The position numbers and the translations under genes are program-made. The notes under the pieces were generated by a model. It had not been told where the DNA came from and did no database searches. It worked only from the letters and a program-made list of their open reading frames with translations. 64,000 nt of DNA from contig NZ_CP069526.1 in the NCBI RefSeq assembly GCF_016889705.1, positions 6,262,001 through 6,326,000 of the forward strand. Reading direction: 5' to 3'. Positions within the stretch are counted from its first letter, which is position 1; each line of letters opens with the position of its first letter. This stretch comes from Amycolatopsis sp. FDAARGOS 1241 (lineage in GTDB: Bacteria; Actinomycetota; Actinomycetes; Mycobacteriales; Pseudonocardiaceae). Below, piece by piece: positions 54,253 through 63,654 of this stretch.

Positions 54253-55389
54253 GTGACGGACGTGCTGATCGCGGGTGGCGGCCCCGCCGGGTGGGCGCTC
54301 GCGCGCGCCTGCGCCCGGCGCGGGCTCGCGACCACGCTCGTCGACGCCGCGCCGCTCGCGCCGTGGCGCGCCACCTACGGCGCCTGGGCCGACGAGTTGC
54401 CGGGGCTGCCGCCTCCGGTGATCGCGTCGGCGCCGGGCGAGACGGTCGCATTCGGTACGCGCGAGCACCGCCTGGCCCGGCGGTACCTGGTGCTGGACAA
54501 CGAAGGGCTGCGCGAGTGGCTCACGACCGTGCCCGTGACGGTGGTGACCGGCCGGGTGGCCGGCGCGGAGCACGGCCGGCACGGCTCGACGGTGGTCCTC
54601 GCCGACGAGCGCCGGCTCGCCACCGCCGTGGTGGTCGACGCGTCGGGCGCGCACCGCGTGCTGTCCGGCGGCCCGCCGCGGGGCCACCGAGCCGAGCAGA
54701 CGGCGTACGGGCTCGTGCTGCCCGCCGCCGACGCCGAGCGGCTGATTCCCGGCGCCCCGGACACGGCCGTGTTCATGGACTGGCGCGACGGCGCGCCGAG
54801 CTTCCGCTACCTGCTGCCGCTCGGCGACGGGTCGGTGCTCGTGGAGGAGACGTGTCTCGCGCACCGGCCGGGCGTCCCCGCCGGCGAACTCGCCGCCCGG
54901 CTGCGGACGCGGCTCGCCGCGGCGGGACTGCAGGCTCGCGGACGGGAGGAACACGTGCGGATCGTGCTCGACGTGCCGCTGCCGAGCCGAGGTGCGGTGG
55001 TCCCGTTCGGGGTCGCGGCGGGACTCGTGCACCCGGCCACCGGGTACAGCGTGGCAACGGCGTTGCGGCTCGCGCCGCGCGTGGCCGCGGCGCTCGCGGG
55101 TGCGCTCGACGCAGGGCCGGAGGCGGCCGTCCGCGCGGCGCGCAAGACACTGTGGACGGCCGAGGCGCGGGCCGTGCACACCTTGCGGCGGTATGGATTG
55201 CGTGCTTTGCGCCGGATGTCACCGGCCGAGCTCGCCGAATTCTTCGACCTGTTCTTCGCGCTGCCCGAAGCGGTCCAGCGGGCGTACACGTCGGGGCGCG
55301 AGGACATACCGGGCACCGCGGCCGCGATGGCCCGGCTGTTCCGCGCCGCGCCACCGCGGATCCGCGCCCGGCTGGCCGGACGGCGGTAA
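54253..55389 (+). CDS. Lycopene beta-cyclase family FAD enzyme
   Basis: 378 residues. FAD Rossmann motif DVLIAGGGPAGWALARACARRGL, the cyclase signature region FMDWRD...FRYLLPLGDGSVLVEETCLAHRP and VVPFGVAAGLVHPATGYSVATALRLAPRVA. These match CrtL/CrtY-type lycopene cyclases that form beta-ionone rings of carotenoids. No other carotenoid gene lies nearby, so the substrate must come from genes outside the window. GTG start with weak GGACGG upstream. Confidence 0.85.
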   Translation: MTDVLIAGGGPAGWALARACARRGLATTLVDAAPLAPWRATYGAWADELPGLPPPVIASAPGETVAFGTREHRLARRYLVLDNEGLREWLTTVPVTVVTGRVAGAEHGRHGSTVVLADERRLATAVVVDASGAHRVLSGGPPRGHRAEQTAYGLVLPAADAERLIPGAPDTAVFMDWRDGAPSFRYLLPLGDGSVLVEETCLAHRPGVPAGELAARLRTRLAAAGLQARGREEHVRIVLDVPLPSRGAVVPFGVAAGLVHPATGYSVATALRLAPRVAAALAGALDAGPEAAVRAARKTLWTAEARAVHTLRRYGLRALRRMSPAELAEFFDLFFALPEAVQRAYTSGREDIPGTAAAMARLFRAAPPRIRARLAGRR

Positions 55390-55790
55390 TCACCAACCGG
55401 ATTCGGTTCGCCACGGCGCGTCGGGAATCGGCGCCGAAACCGTGCGGCCGGTGCAGCCGGGAACGTGCCCGGGTGCGAAACCGGCGCGGCGAACGCGCGC
55501 CTCGCGCGAAATCCGCACGTGACTCTTCTTCGGTTGAAACGATCAAGGTCGGCGAGGCACTCGGCGCTGGTCACTGGCGTGATCCACACCGACACGCACT
55601 GTGCACACTCACGAACTCCGGAGTGCGGTGACGGGAGTTTTCACACCTCCGACCGGCTCGCGGAATCCATCCCGAAGGAGTGAGCCCTACCGATTTCGTT
55701 ACTCCGATTCAGGTAACTCAGGTTCCGGCGCGGTGAACATCTGCTGACAACGGTTTCGTTTCCGCGCGAGAGGATGCGACGATCTCCGTC
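55390..55790. other. Gene-free interval with dyad GTTAC-N10-GTAAC
   Basis: 401 nt with no gene recognised. An inverted repeat GTTAC...GTAAC (55698-55717) lies ~75-95 nt upstream of the EAL-CBS-GGDEF start and could be an operator. Confidence 0.45.
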
Positions 55791-57470
55791 GTGACGACGC
55801 CCCGTGCGGTCCGGTTCGCCTTCCAGCCGATGTACAGCTTGCACACCGGCGGCGTTGTCGCGTACGAAGCGCTCGCCCGCCCCGGTAAGGGCACGGCCCA
55901 CGAGCTGCTCGCCGACGCGCGCCGCGCCGGCCGGCTCGCCGAGGTCGACCTCGGGCTCGCGGCGGCCGCCGTGCGCCAGGAGGCCGAGCGGCCCAGCGCG
56001 CTGCCGCTGCACCTGAACGTCTCCGCCCGCACGCTCGCGTCCGGTCCCGCCGCGTTCGACGAGCTGATCTCCGAGCTGGGCGCCGCGGGCCGCCGCACGC
56101 GCGACGTCGTGCTGGAGATCGGGCCGCCGTTCACGCACCTGCCCGCCGACCGGCTGCTGGCCGGTATGCGCGCGTTGACCGAGTTGGGTTTCCGGCTGGC
56201 GCTCGACGGCCTCGGCCGGGGCGACCTGCCGCTCGCACTGCTCGTGCAAGCGCCCGTGGACCTGGTGAAGCTGGACCGCAGCGTGCTGCGCGGCCTGCCG
56301 GACGACCCGGGCGCGGTCGCGGTGGTCGAGTCGCTGCTGCACTACACGACCCGCACCGGCATCCGGCTGGTCGCGACCGGCATCGAGACCGGCCCGCAGC
56401 TCGACGCGGCGCAGGGGCTCGGCGTCCGGATCGCGCAAGGCAACCTGCTGGCGCCGCCGGCTGCGCACCGCAGCGCGGCGTCGGCCGGGGCGCTGGTCCC
56501 CGACGACCGCCGCTCCCCCGCCCCGCCGCAGGTGCCCCGCGTCGGCGACTTCCTGCGGCCCGCGACGACCCTGCCGGCCCAAGCGACCTGCGACGACGTC
56601 CGCGAGGTACTGGCGGCGGCCGACGCCCCGACCGGCGTGGTCGGCGTCGACGAGCACAACCGTCCACAGTGGTCGGTGGATCGGACCCGGTTCCTCGTGG
56701 CCGTGACCGGGCCGTACGGTCACGCCCTGCACGCCAAACGCCCGGCCGAGCGCCTGGCGGACAAACCGCACACGATCGAGGCGACGGCGAGCGCACTGGA
56801 GTTCCTCGAACTGGTCACCGACGCCGACTGGGGGCGCACCGGCGACGACGTCGTGGTGGTCGACGGCGCGGGGCGCGCGCTCGGCGTGGTGCTGGTGACC
56901 GAGGTGGTGCGTGGGGTCGCCGAGGCCAAGGTCGAGGAAGCGGTCACGCTGAACCCGCTCACCCGGCTGCCGGGTAGCGAGGTCGTGGCCCGCGACGTCG
57001 AGCGCCGCATCTCGACCGGCGAGCAGTTCGTCGCGGGGTGGCTCGACGTCGACTCGTTCAAGTCCGTCAACGACAACGCCGGCTTCGCCGCGGGCGACGA
57101 CCTCATCCGCGCCCTCGGCGAGACCCTGACGGGCCTCACCCGCCGCCTCCCGCGCATGCGCGTCTCCCACGTCGGCGGAGACGACTTCCTGATCGTCTGC
57201 GACGTCGACGAGATCGGCACCGTCGCCGCGGGCCTGCTGGACACCCACTGGTCCGCCGAGGGCATGCCCGTCACCGTGTCGCTGGCGACGCTCGTGTGCG
57301 GCAGCGGGGCGATCGGCTCGTACCGCGAGGCCTCCCGCCTGCTCGCCCCGCTGAAGAAACGCGCCAAAGCCGTCCCCGGCTCGAGCTGGGTCCTGTCCCG
57401 CCCGGGCACCGACCGCGTCGAGGTGCTCCGCGGCATCGGCCGCGACGTGGCGGTCAGCCGGTCGGCCTGA
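55791..57470 (+). CDS. EAL-CBS-GGDEF protein with altered active sites
   Basis: 559 residues. N-terminal EAL domain (~1-225) keeps AYEALAR, NVSAR, VLEIGP and VKLDRS but has LDGLGRG where active enzymes have DDFGTG, and ATGIE for AEGVE, losing two metal-binding acids. Two CBS-like repeats (~245-375) may bind an adenine nucleotide. The C-terminal GGDEF domain (~395-545) reads GGDDF, retaining the first Asp but with Asp for the catalytic Glu. The order EAL-CBS-GGDEF resembles the YkuI/EAL-CBS proteins that bind c-di-GMP. GTG 55791 has no clear ribosome site. A binding protein is more likely than an enzyme. Confidence 0.82.
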   Translation: MTTPRAVRFAFQPMYSLHTGGVVAYEALARPGKGTAHELLADARRAGRLAEVDLGLAAAAVRQEAERPSALPLHLNVSARTLASGPAAFDELISELGAAGRRTRDVVLEIGPPFTHLPADRLLAGMRALTELGFRLALDGLGRGDLPLALLVQAPVDLVKLDRSVLRGLPDDPGAVAVVESLLHYTTRTGIRLVATGIETGPQLDAAQGLGVRIAQGNLLAPPAAHRSAASAGALVPDDRRSPAPPQVPRVGDFLRPATTLPAQATCDDVREVLAAADAPTGVVGVDEHNRPQWSVDRTRFLVAVTGPYGHALHAKRPAERLADKPHTIEATASALEFLELVTDADWGRTGDDVVVVDGAGRALGVVLVTEVVRGVAEAKVEEAVTLNPLTRLPGSEVVARDVERRISTGEQFVAGWLDVDSFKSVNDNAGFAAGDDLIRALGETLTGLTRRLPRMRVSHVGGDDFLIVCDVDEIGTVAAGLLDTHWSAEGMPVTVSLATLVCGSGAIGSYREASRLLAPLKKRAKAVPGSSWVLSRPGTDRVEVLRGIGRDVAVSRSA

Positions 57471-57474
57471 GCGG

Positions 57475-58071
57475 TCAGCTGCCCGGCGTCACGAAACCCG
57501 ACTCGTAGGCCCGGATCGCGGCCCTGCGTGCGGTCGCGCGCGCCGAGCTTGGCGAGGACGTTGCCGACGTGGGTTTGACCGTTTGGAGCCCCAGGTACAG
57601 CTCCTGGGCGATCTCGGTGTTGGGCAGGCCGGCGGCAACCAGACGCAGGACCTCGCGTTCGCGGTCGGTGGGGCCGGCCGCGGCGAGGCCGTCGCGCGGG
57701 GTGGCGCGGGCGTGCTGGGCGGGCGAGGCGGCGGATGGCGGCCGGGAACAGCAGCGACTCACCCGCGACGACGGTGCGCAGCCCCGCCACGATCTCCTCG
57801 GGGTGTGCGCGCTTGAGCAGGAAGCCGCTGGCGCCGGCGAGCAGCGCGTCGTACACGTAGTCGTCGTTTTCGAACGTGGTCACCACGATCACCTTGGGCG
57901 GCTCGTCCACAGTGGACAACAGCTGCTCGGTCGCGCGACTCCCGTCGACGGCGGGCATGCGCACGTCCATCAGCACCACGTCAGGGCGCAGCCGCGACAC
58001 CAGGCCCGGCACCTCCGCGCCGTCGGCCGCCTCGCCGACGACGGGGACGTCCGGCTCGGCGTCGACCCCGC
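57475..58071 (-). pseudogene. LuxR-type response regulator remnant
   Basis: Receiver part DAEPDVPVVGEAADGAEVPGLVSRLRPDVVLMDVRMPAVDGSRAT ... TFENDDYVYDALLAGASGFLLKRAHPEEIVAGLRTVVAGESLLFPAAIRRLA keeps the phosphoacceptor Asp. The N-terminal acidic-pocket strand and start codon are absent. The LuxR HTH is split over frames: TDREREVLRLVAAGLPNTEIAQELYLGLQTVK, THVGNVLAKLGARDRT, AAIRAYESGFVTPGS. At least three frame breaks. It is fused upstream to the kinase remnant through a deletion of the expected gene junction. Non-functional as written. Confidence 0.75.
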
Positions 58072-59070
58072 CGGTCCGGCCGACAGCTTGCCCCTCAGCA
58101 GTTCGGCGCGCTCGGCCATCCCGCGCAGCCCGCGCCCGCCCCGTGGCCGCGACGCGCGCGCCGTGCCCAGCGGATTCAGCACCTTCACGCACAGCTCGCC
58201 CGGCGCGATCGAAACGGCCACGGTGACCGGCACCTTCCCGGCGTAGCGGACCCGCACGTCCGCGCGGCGCAACAGCCCGAGCACGTGGTCCAGGTCTTCG
58301 AGCGCCGTCCGCGCCGACTCCTCGATCGCGGTCAGCGCCTGCTCGGTGAAGCCCGGATCGCCCCGCAACGTCCGGCGCGCCGCTCCCGGTTGCACCGTGA
58401 CGACGGACAGCGCGTGCCCGACGGAGTCGTGCAGCTCGCGCAACAGCCGGGTGCCCTCCGCCAGCTGCTCGGTCCGCCGTTCCAGCTGCGTGATCCGCTC
58501 GGCCCCCGACATCCCCAGCAGCGTCCCCGCGATCCGCCGCAGCAGCCCACCGAGGCAGCCCACCGAGGCCCCACACCACGTAGCTCAGCAGCACGAACGC
58601 ACCGACGAACACCGCAGGCAACCACACCGACGGCCACCCCTTCGGCACGGTCACGGAGTGCGTCCTGTTGTCCACCAGCTTGCCGGAGAACACCGCGCTC
58701 ACCGCGAACCCGAACCCGACGGGCACCGCGAGCGTCACCGTGCTCACCACCGCGCCAACCCACGTGGACCGAGAACACGACGCTGCACCGCACCCGCGCC
58801 CGCAAGCTCACGGCCGACCCCGCTGCCACCTCCCCCAGCAGCTCCCGCACGGCTGCCGCCTGCGCACCGCCGGCAACAGCGACGTCGCCCCAGCACCACC
58901 AGCGTCGCCACGACGCCCACCGCGAACGCCCACCCCACCGACGTCACGAAAGACGCCAGGGCCGGCACCGCCACCGCCGCGAACAGCAGGTAGGGCACGC
59001 TGATCGCGCCGCCCAGGATCAGGTACACCCACCTCCGGTAGGTCACCCCGCTCACCACCGGCCGCAACAC
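58072..59070 (-). pseudogene. Histidine kinase remnant (HisKA_3 type)
   Basis: Membrane sensor helices are visible in changing frames (YRRWVYLILGGAISVPYLLFAAVAVPALASFV; VTLAVPVGFGFAVSAVFSGKLVD; WLPAVFVGAFVLLSYVVWGLGG). They are followed by the HisKA_3 box LLRELHDSVGHALSVVTVQPGAARRTL and the end of an ATPase domain (VPVTVAVSIAPGELCVKVLNPLGTARASRPRGGRGLRGMAERAELLRGKLSAG). Most of the ATPase N-box is missing (LLRRADVRVRYAGKV joins helices that should be ~50 residues apart), and the C-terminus runs into the response-regulator remnant. Deletions plus frameshifts indicate genuine decay. Confidence 0.75.
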
Positions 59071-59156
59071 CCGTACGGCACGATCCTCGCAGTCCCGCCC
59101 CCGACTCCGCCTCCCTCGAGAGCGGCAGTCGAGGGACGGCTGGGGTTTGCGCGTGC

Positions 59157-59304
59157 TTCGAAGTCGGCTGGCGGTTTGTGTTGCAGGGGGCGTCTCGGCG
59201 GCTTTCACGCCAGCGGTCGGCGGTTGTGCCGCGACGGGCCGCGCCGGCTAGACGTTTCAGCGACACCCCCACCAAGCGGCGCCAAACCGCCGGCCGACTA
59301 CGAA
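59157..59304. repeat. 22-nt inverted repeat pair, ~104 nt apart
   Basis: 59157-59178 and 59283-59304 are inverted copies of a sequence containing AGTCGGC(T/C)GGCGGTTTG, differing at two of 22 positions. They lie in gene-free sequence between the kinase remnant and the snapalysin gene and could fold into a large cruciform or hairpin. Confidence 0.7.
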
Positions 59305-59435
59305 ACCCGCGGGAACGCCCACCCCCGCCCCGACACGAAGCCGCCACACAGTCACGATCAAGCTTCGGGGCGCCTTCCCGCACCCCCTGCGCTCTCCAAA
59401 ACCGCACCCGAAAGCCTCAATCCGCACACCACGAA

Positions 59436-59990
59436 TCAATACACCGCCGAAGTCACCCGCGTCCCCCTCTCCCGGACTTCCCCCCGAAACCCGTTCTCCC
59501 ACAACTGCTCCACCTTCGCGGCCTCCTCCGCACTGGGCTTCGCGTTCGTGCACGAAGTCCCCGGCCCATGCCCCGACATCAACTCCGAACACGGCCCCTC
59601 GTAGTCATCGGGAAGCCCCAGATTGTGCCCCAACTCGTGCGCCGCGATCCGAGTCGGATCAAACCCTTCCGCCACCTGAGAGGTATCCAGATAAACATCC
59701 CCGTTCCCATGTCCGTCGGTCTGCGTGTACGACCCCCCGCGGTGAATCTCGTGGAACACCACCGTGCCACCAGAAGCCTTCTTCACCAGCCTCACATCGG
59801 ACACCGCGGCGTTCCAATTCGCCGCGCCCTGATCGATCTGCGTCACGAAATCCGGCGCCCCGCTCGACGTGTAGTACACCGTCGTCACCGCGACCGCCGA
59901 CGCGCCGGGCGCTGCGACCAGGCCCACCCCGAACGGCGCCACCACGGCCACCGCCACCGCCGCGACCCGGCCGAACACGCGTGCCTTCAT
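59436..59990 (-). CDS. Snapalysin-type secreted metalloprotease
   Basis: 184 residues from ATG 59990 (GGAGACGAGG upstream; an in-frame GTG at 60005 has no ribosome site). Signal peptide ~1-35 (VAAVAVAVVAPFGVGLVAAPGASA). The zinc motif HELGHNLGLPDDY (H118, E119, H122, D128) is the M7 signature, the smallest known zinc protease family, almost restricted to actinomycetes. No propeptide of usual length is visible, which is short for the family. Secreted casein-degrading activity expected. Confidence 0.9.
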   Translation of the reverse strand: MKARVFGRVAAVAVAVVAPFGVGLVAAPGASAVAVTTVYYTSSGAPDFVTQIDQGAANWNAAVSDVRLVKKASGGTVVFHEIHRGGSYTQTDGHGNGDVYLDTSQVAEGFDPTRIAAHELGHNLGLPDDYEGPCSELMSGHGPGTSCTNAKPSAEEAAKVEQLWENGFRGEVRERGTRVTSAVY

Positions 59991-60241
59991 CCTCGTCTCC
60001 TTCACCCATCGATGTCCGACGGCCCCGACGTTAGGAGTTCACCAACCGGGCGGCCACGTCCGAAAGTAGGTGACCCGGCACTGTCCGTTATCGCGCTCAC
60101 TCCCGAGGGGGAGCGCGATCACCCCGCGGCTGGCCGCGCCACGGCGCCTGGCCTGGTGTTCTCGTGTTCGTGGACACGCTGACTCGTCGGTCTCTTCGCC
60201 TACGTCTTCGTCTGTAGCCGCTGGTCACCGCGTCACGACGG
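59991..60241. other. Divergent intergenic region
   Basis: About 250 nt between the divergent snapalysin and kinase-like genes. Short G+C dyads only; no clear promoter can be assigned. Confidence 0.4.
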
Positions 60242-62108
60242 GTGCTCGGCGTGCACATCGGGTACTTCCGCGCGTTGTGCGGCGCGGTGTTCGGCTGGCT
60301 AGTCGGCGGCCTGGTGGTGCGGGCGTTCCCGCTCGTGGTCCTGACCGATGCCGGCGCCGCCGCCGGATTGCTCGTCCCCCTGGCCGGGTGCGCGTTCGCC
60401 GCGACGCTGCTCTTCCTGTTCGTCGCGGAACTCGCGGTGCCATCGGGGACCGGACTGGGCCTGTTCGGCCAGCTGCGGTCGGTGCGCGCCCGGATCGACC
60501 GCGCGCGGCGCTACTCACGGATCACGCACATCGCCATCCGCCACGGCCTCGGCGGGTACCTCGCCGGGCGCCGCGACGCCGACCTCGGGCCCGGCCACCA
60601 CGCCAAACTCGCGCGGTCGCTGCGCGCTCGAGGAGGGCGGCGTGACGTTCGTGAACTCGGCCAGCTGCTCTCGACGCGCGCCGACCTGCTGCCGCCGGCG
60701 TTCGTGCACGAGCTCAGCCTGCTGCAGGACCCCGTGGCACCGGCACCTGCCGACGAGGTCCGCGCCGTGCTGCGCGACGAACTCGGCGCGGACCCGGAGG
60801 ACTGTTCGCCGAGTTCGACCCGGAACCGATCGCCACCGCGTCCATCGCCCAGGTGTACGGGGCGCGGCTGCCCTCCGGCGCCGAGGTCGTGGTGAAGTGC
60901 AACGGCCCGGGATCCGTGCGCGGGCCGAACGCGACGTCGACCTCGTGCGGCACCTCGCCACCGTGCTCGACGAGCGGGCGCCGTGGGCCTGATCGCTCGG
61001 CGTGGTGCAGCTCGCCGACGGGTTCGCCGAAGCACTGGCCGAGGAGCTGGACTTCCGCGTGGCGGCGGCGAACATCGAGGCCGTGTCCGCTCAGCCGACG
61101 AACGGGGTCACGCTGCCCACCGTCCACAAAGCACTGTAAAGGGAGCGCGCGCTGGTGATGCGCCGCCTCGACGGCAAGCCGCTGTCGACAGGAGCGCCCG
61201 GTGACCGCGAGGGGCTCGCGCGATCGTTGCTGGGTTGTCCGCTCGACCAGGTGCTGATCGGCGGCGTCTGCCACGCCGACCCGCACCCCGGCACCGTGCT
61301 GCTCCTCGACGACGGCACCCTTGGGCTGATCGACTTCGGCTCCGTCGGCCGCCTCGACGCGGGTCTGCGCGCCGGGCGGCAGAACCCGCTGCTCGCCCTG
61401 GACTGCGGAGGCCCGGCCGGGCTGCGCGACAGCCTGCTGGAGGTCGTCGACCGCACCGAGGAGATCGATGAGCGGCTCGAACGCGCACTCGGCGCCCTGC
61501 TCGCCCGCCAGTTCGGGCCGGGCCGCGCACCGGTTCTACCTGTTCGGCGACTGTCCCGCGTCGTCGCCGACTTCAGGCCCAGCGTGCCCCCGCCCATCGC
61601 CGCGGTGTTCCGGTCACTGGCCACGGCGGACGGCACGCTGGCCGCGCTCACACCCGGCTTCGACGTGGTGGCCGAGACCCGTGCCTTCGCCGCGGCGCGG
61701 ACGGGCGCGCAGCTGCACCCGGGCACGCTGCGACCAGCCGTGACCGACGACGTCCCGGCACTGCTGCGCGTGCTGCGCCGGCTCCGCCGCCGCGTCGACC
61801 GGATCGGCCCGGCACTCGAACAGGGCAGGCTTTCGGTCAACGTGCGGCTGTTCTCCGACCAACGCGAACGCGACCGCGACCTCGTCACCGGCCTCGCACA
61901 CGAGGTGCTGCCGGCGTTCGCCGGGATCGCGACCGGCCTCATGGCCGTACTGCTTCTCGGCAGCTCGGGCAGCCCGCGGCTGCTGCCGGACCTCACGCTC
62001 AACCAGGTCTTCGGCTACAACCTCTTCGTGATCAGCGCACTGCTGGGCCCGCGGCTGCTCTTCGTCGTCTTCCGGCGGACCGCACGACGGTCACGATCGC
62101 GCCGATGA
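60242..62108 (+). pseudogene. ABC1/UbiB-like atypical kinase, multiply broken
   Basis: Two N-terminal hydrophobic helices (GYFRALCGAVFGWLVGGLVVRAFPLVVL; GLLVPLAGCAFAATLLFLFVAELA), then an ABC1 kinase pieced from several frames: VRELGQLLSTRADLLPPAFVHELSLLQDPVAP, LFAEFDPEPIATASIAQVYGARLPSGAEVVVK, VQRPGIRARAERDVDLVRHLATVLDERAPWA, VVQLADGFAEALAEELDFRVAAANIEAV, then TAA near 61137, then GGVCHADPHPGTVLLLDDGTLGLIDFGSVGRLD (DFG) and two C-terminal TM helices. At least five lesions including a compensating pair. Its 3-prime end overlaps the convergent signal peptidase gene by 77 nt. Decayed as written. Confidence 0.8.
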
Positions 62109-62820
62109 ACCCGAGCAGGAACAACGCAGCACCGCCTGCGGCCAGGTAGCGGCCGTTCGGCAGTCCGGTGTCCTCTGTGGATTCTCCGGGCAGCCCCGTG
62201 TCGGTGAACGCCGTCGTGGGTTGGACGGGCTCAGACGAGAAGAGGGTACCTTTCGCCACGACCACACCGTCCACCTTGGACAACGGGATGGCGCCACCGC
62301 CGGGCGAGTCGGCGTAGAAGCGGGAGTCGTTCGAGACGGCGCGGGTGTCGCCCGCCACGAAGATCGAACCCGGCGGAACCCGGGCGCTGAACTCCACCGC
62401 GGCGCCGGCCGCCGCGGACTCCTTCGGATCGAGGTAGGGCTCGGTGACAGCCTTGCCGTCCACCTCCAGCCGGTCGTCGGGGCCGCAGCAGGACAACCGG
62501 TCGCCACCGACCCCGATCACGCGCTTGAGCAGACGCGCACCTTGGGGCATGCCGGGCAACGCGTCGGCCTGGAACACAACCAGGTCGCCGCGGTGGATCT
62601 CGCTTCTCGCGGCCCAGTCGAAAACCACGGAGTCGCCGGACCGGATCGTGGTGCCCATGGAGGCTCCGTGCACGGTCACCATGCCGTACCCGAGGACCTT
62701 GGCCACCCCGGTCGCCGCGAGCGCGGCACCGGCCACGACGAACACCACGAAAAGCGCCAGGAGCGGCGAAAACCGCCGCTTGCGAGGCTGCGCCGCGGGG
62801 GGCGCCGGGAAGTCGGTCAC
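62032..62820 (-). CDS. lepB: Signal peptidase I
   Basis: 262 residues. N-terminal TM anchor (~18-42), catalytic Ser54 in HGASMGTTI (usual form SMxPT; here Thr replaces Pro), catalytic Lys99 in RLLKRVIGVGGD, and the box-E motif GDTRAVSNDSRFY. A second TM helix near the C-terminus (~225-250). The catalytic domain faces the outside and removes Sec/Tat signal peptides. GTG 62820 start. Overlaps the broken kinase gene tail-to-tail. A cell usually has several paralogues, so the symbol is given by function. Confidence 0.85.
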   Translation of the reverse strand: MTDFPAPPAAQPRKRRFSPLLALFVVFVVAGAALAATGVAKVLGYGMVTVHGASMGTTIRSGDSVVFDWAARSEIHRGDLVVFQADALPGMPQGARLLKRVIGVGGDRLSCCGPDDRLEVDGKAVTEPYLDPKESAAAGAAVEFSARVPPGSIFVAGDTRAVSNDSRFYADSPGGGAIPLSKVDGVVVAKGTLFSSEPVQPTTAFTDTGLPGESTEDTGLPNGRYLAAGGAALFLLGFIGAIVTVVRSAGRRRRAAAGPAVR

Positions 62821-62849
62821 GCTCGTCTATCGGGCCGGCCCCTGCGGCG

Positions 62850-63185
62850 TTACCCCCCGCGCGGCGCGTACATGATGACGGCGACGCCGACCAGGCACAG
62901 CAGCGCTCCGATCACGTCGAAGCGGTCGGGCCGGTAGCCGTCGGCGACCATCCCCCAGGCCAGCGACCCGGCGACGAAGACCCCGCCGTACGCGGCGAGG
63001 ATGCGGCCGAAGTGGGCGTCGGGCTGGAGCGTGGCGACGAACCCGTAGAGCCCGAGCGCGACGAGCCCGCCGCCGATCCACGCCCAGCCGCGGTGCTCGC
63101 GCACGCCCTGCCACACGAGCCACGCGCCGCCGATCTCCAGCACCGCGGCCGCGATGAACAGCAGGATCGACCGCAGGACGGTCAC
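62850..63185 (-). CDS. YnfA family (UPF0060) small membrane protein
   Basis: 111 residues and four TM helices: [107 protein letters not shown]. The E-G-G and Q-P-D-x-x-F-G-R-x-x-A-A-Y-G-G motifs are the YnfA/UPF0060 hallmark, related to small multidrug resistance transporters. Start GTG 63185 overlaps the upstream stop (GTGA). Possible efflux or membrane integrity role. Confidence 0.92.
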   Translation of the reverse strand: MTVLRSILLFIAAAVLEIGGAWLVWQGVREHRGWAWIGGGLVALGLYGFVATLQPDAHFGRILAAYGGVFVAGSLAWGMVADGYRPDRFDVIGALLCLVGVAVIMYAPRGG

Positions 63186-63595
63186 GAGCCGGTGCCGAGA
63201 TCGCTGTAGCCGATCGGGCTGGTCGAAACGCGCAGCGGTGTCCACGCGGGACTGATCGCGAACGCGACCGCGCCGACGAGTGCGATCAAGCACGTGAGCG
63301 CGCCGTGCAGCGTACCCCCGCGCGCGAGGCCACCGGTGCGTTCGCGCGCTCCCCCGGCGAGGCCCAGCACGATCGCCAGCACCCCGGCCAGCAGCGCGAT
63401 GAAGAACAACGCCCCCAGCGCGAGCACGAACACCTGCGCCACGATCGAGTACCCGGGCACCGCCGGCACCCGCGGCCGCACCACCAGCCACGCGATCCAC
63501 GTCGACACCACGAGCACGAAGCTCACGGCCGCGATCGCGATCGCGGCGATCGCCAGGCCACGCCGGGGTCTTCCCTCGTTGTCCGGTTCGGTCAT
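63182..63595 (-). CDS. Small membrane protein, DUF4190-like
   Basis: 137 residues with about three to four hydrophobic helices ([71 protein letters not shown]) and a charged N-terminus. The [16 protein letters not shown] loop resembles DUF4190 proteins. Function unknown. Translationally coupled to YnfA by a 4-nt overlap. Confidence 0.7.
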   Translation of the reverse strand: MTEPDNEGRPRRGLAIAAIAIAAVSFVLVVSTWIAWLVVRPRVPAVPGYSIVAQVFVLALGALFFIALLAGVLAIVLGLAGGARERTGGLARGGTLHGALTCLIALVGAVAFAISPAWTPLRVSTSPIGYSDLGTGS

Positions 63596-63654
63596 GCCCC
63601 AGTCATAGCACCCGCGCCCGGTTTTCGTCGGACCTTCGCAAGTCGTTCACCGCC

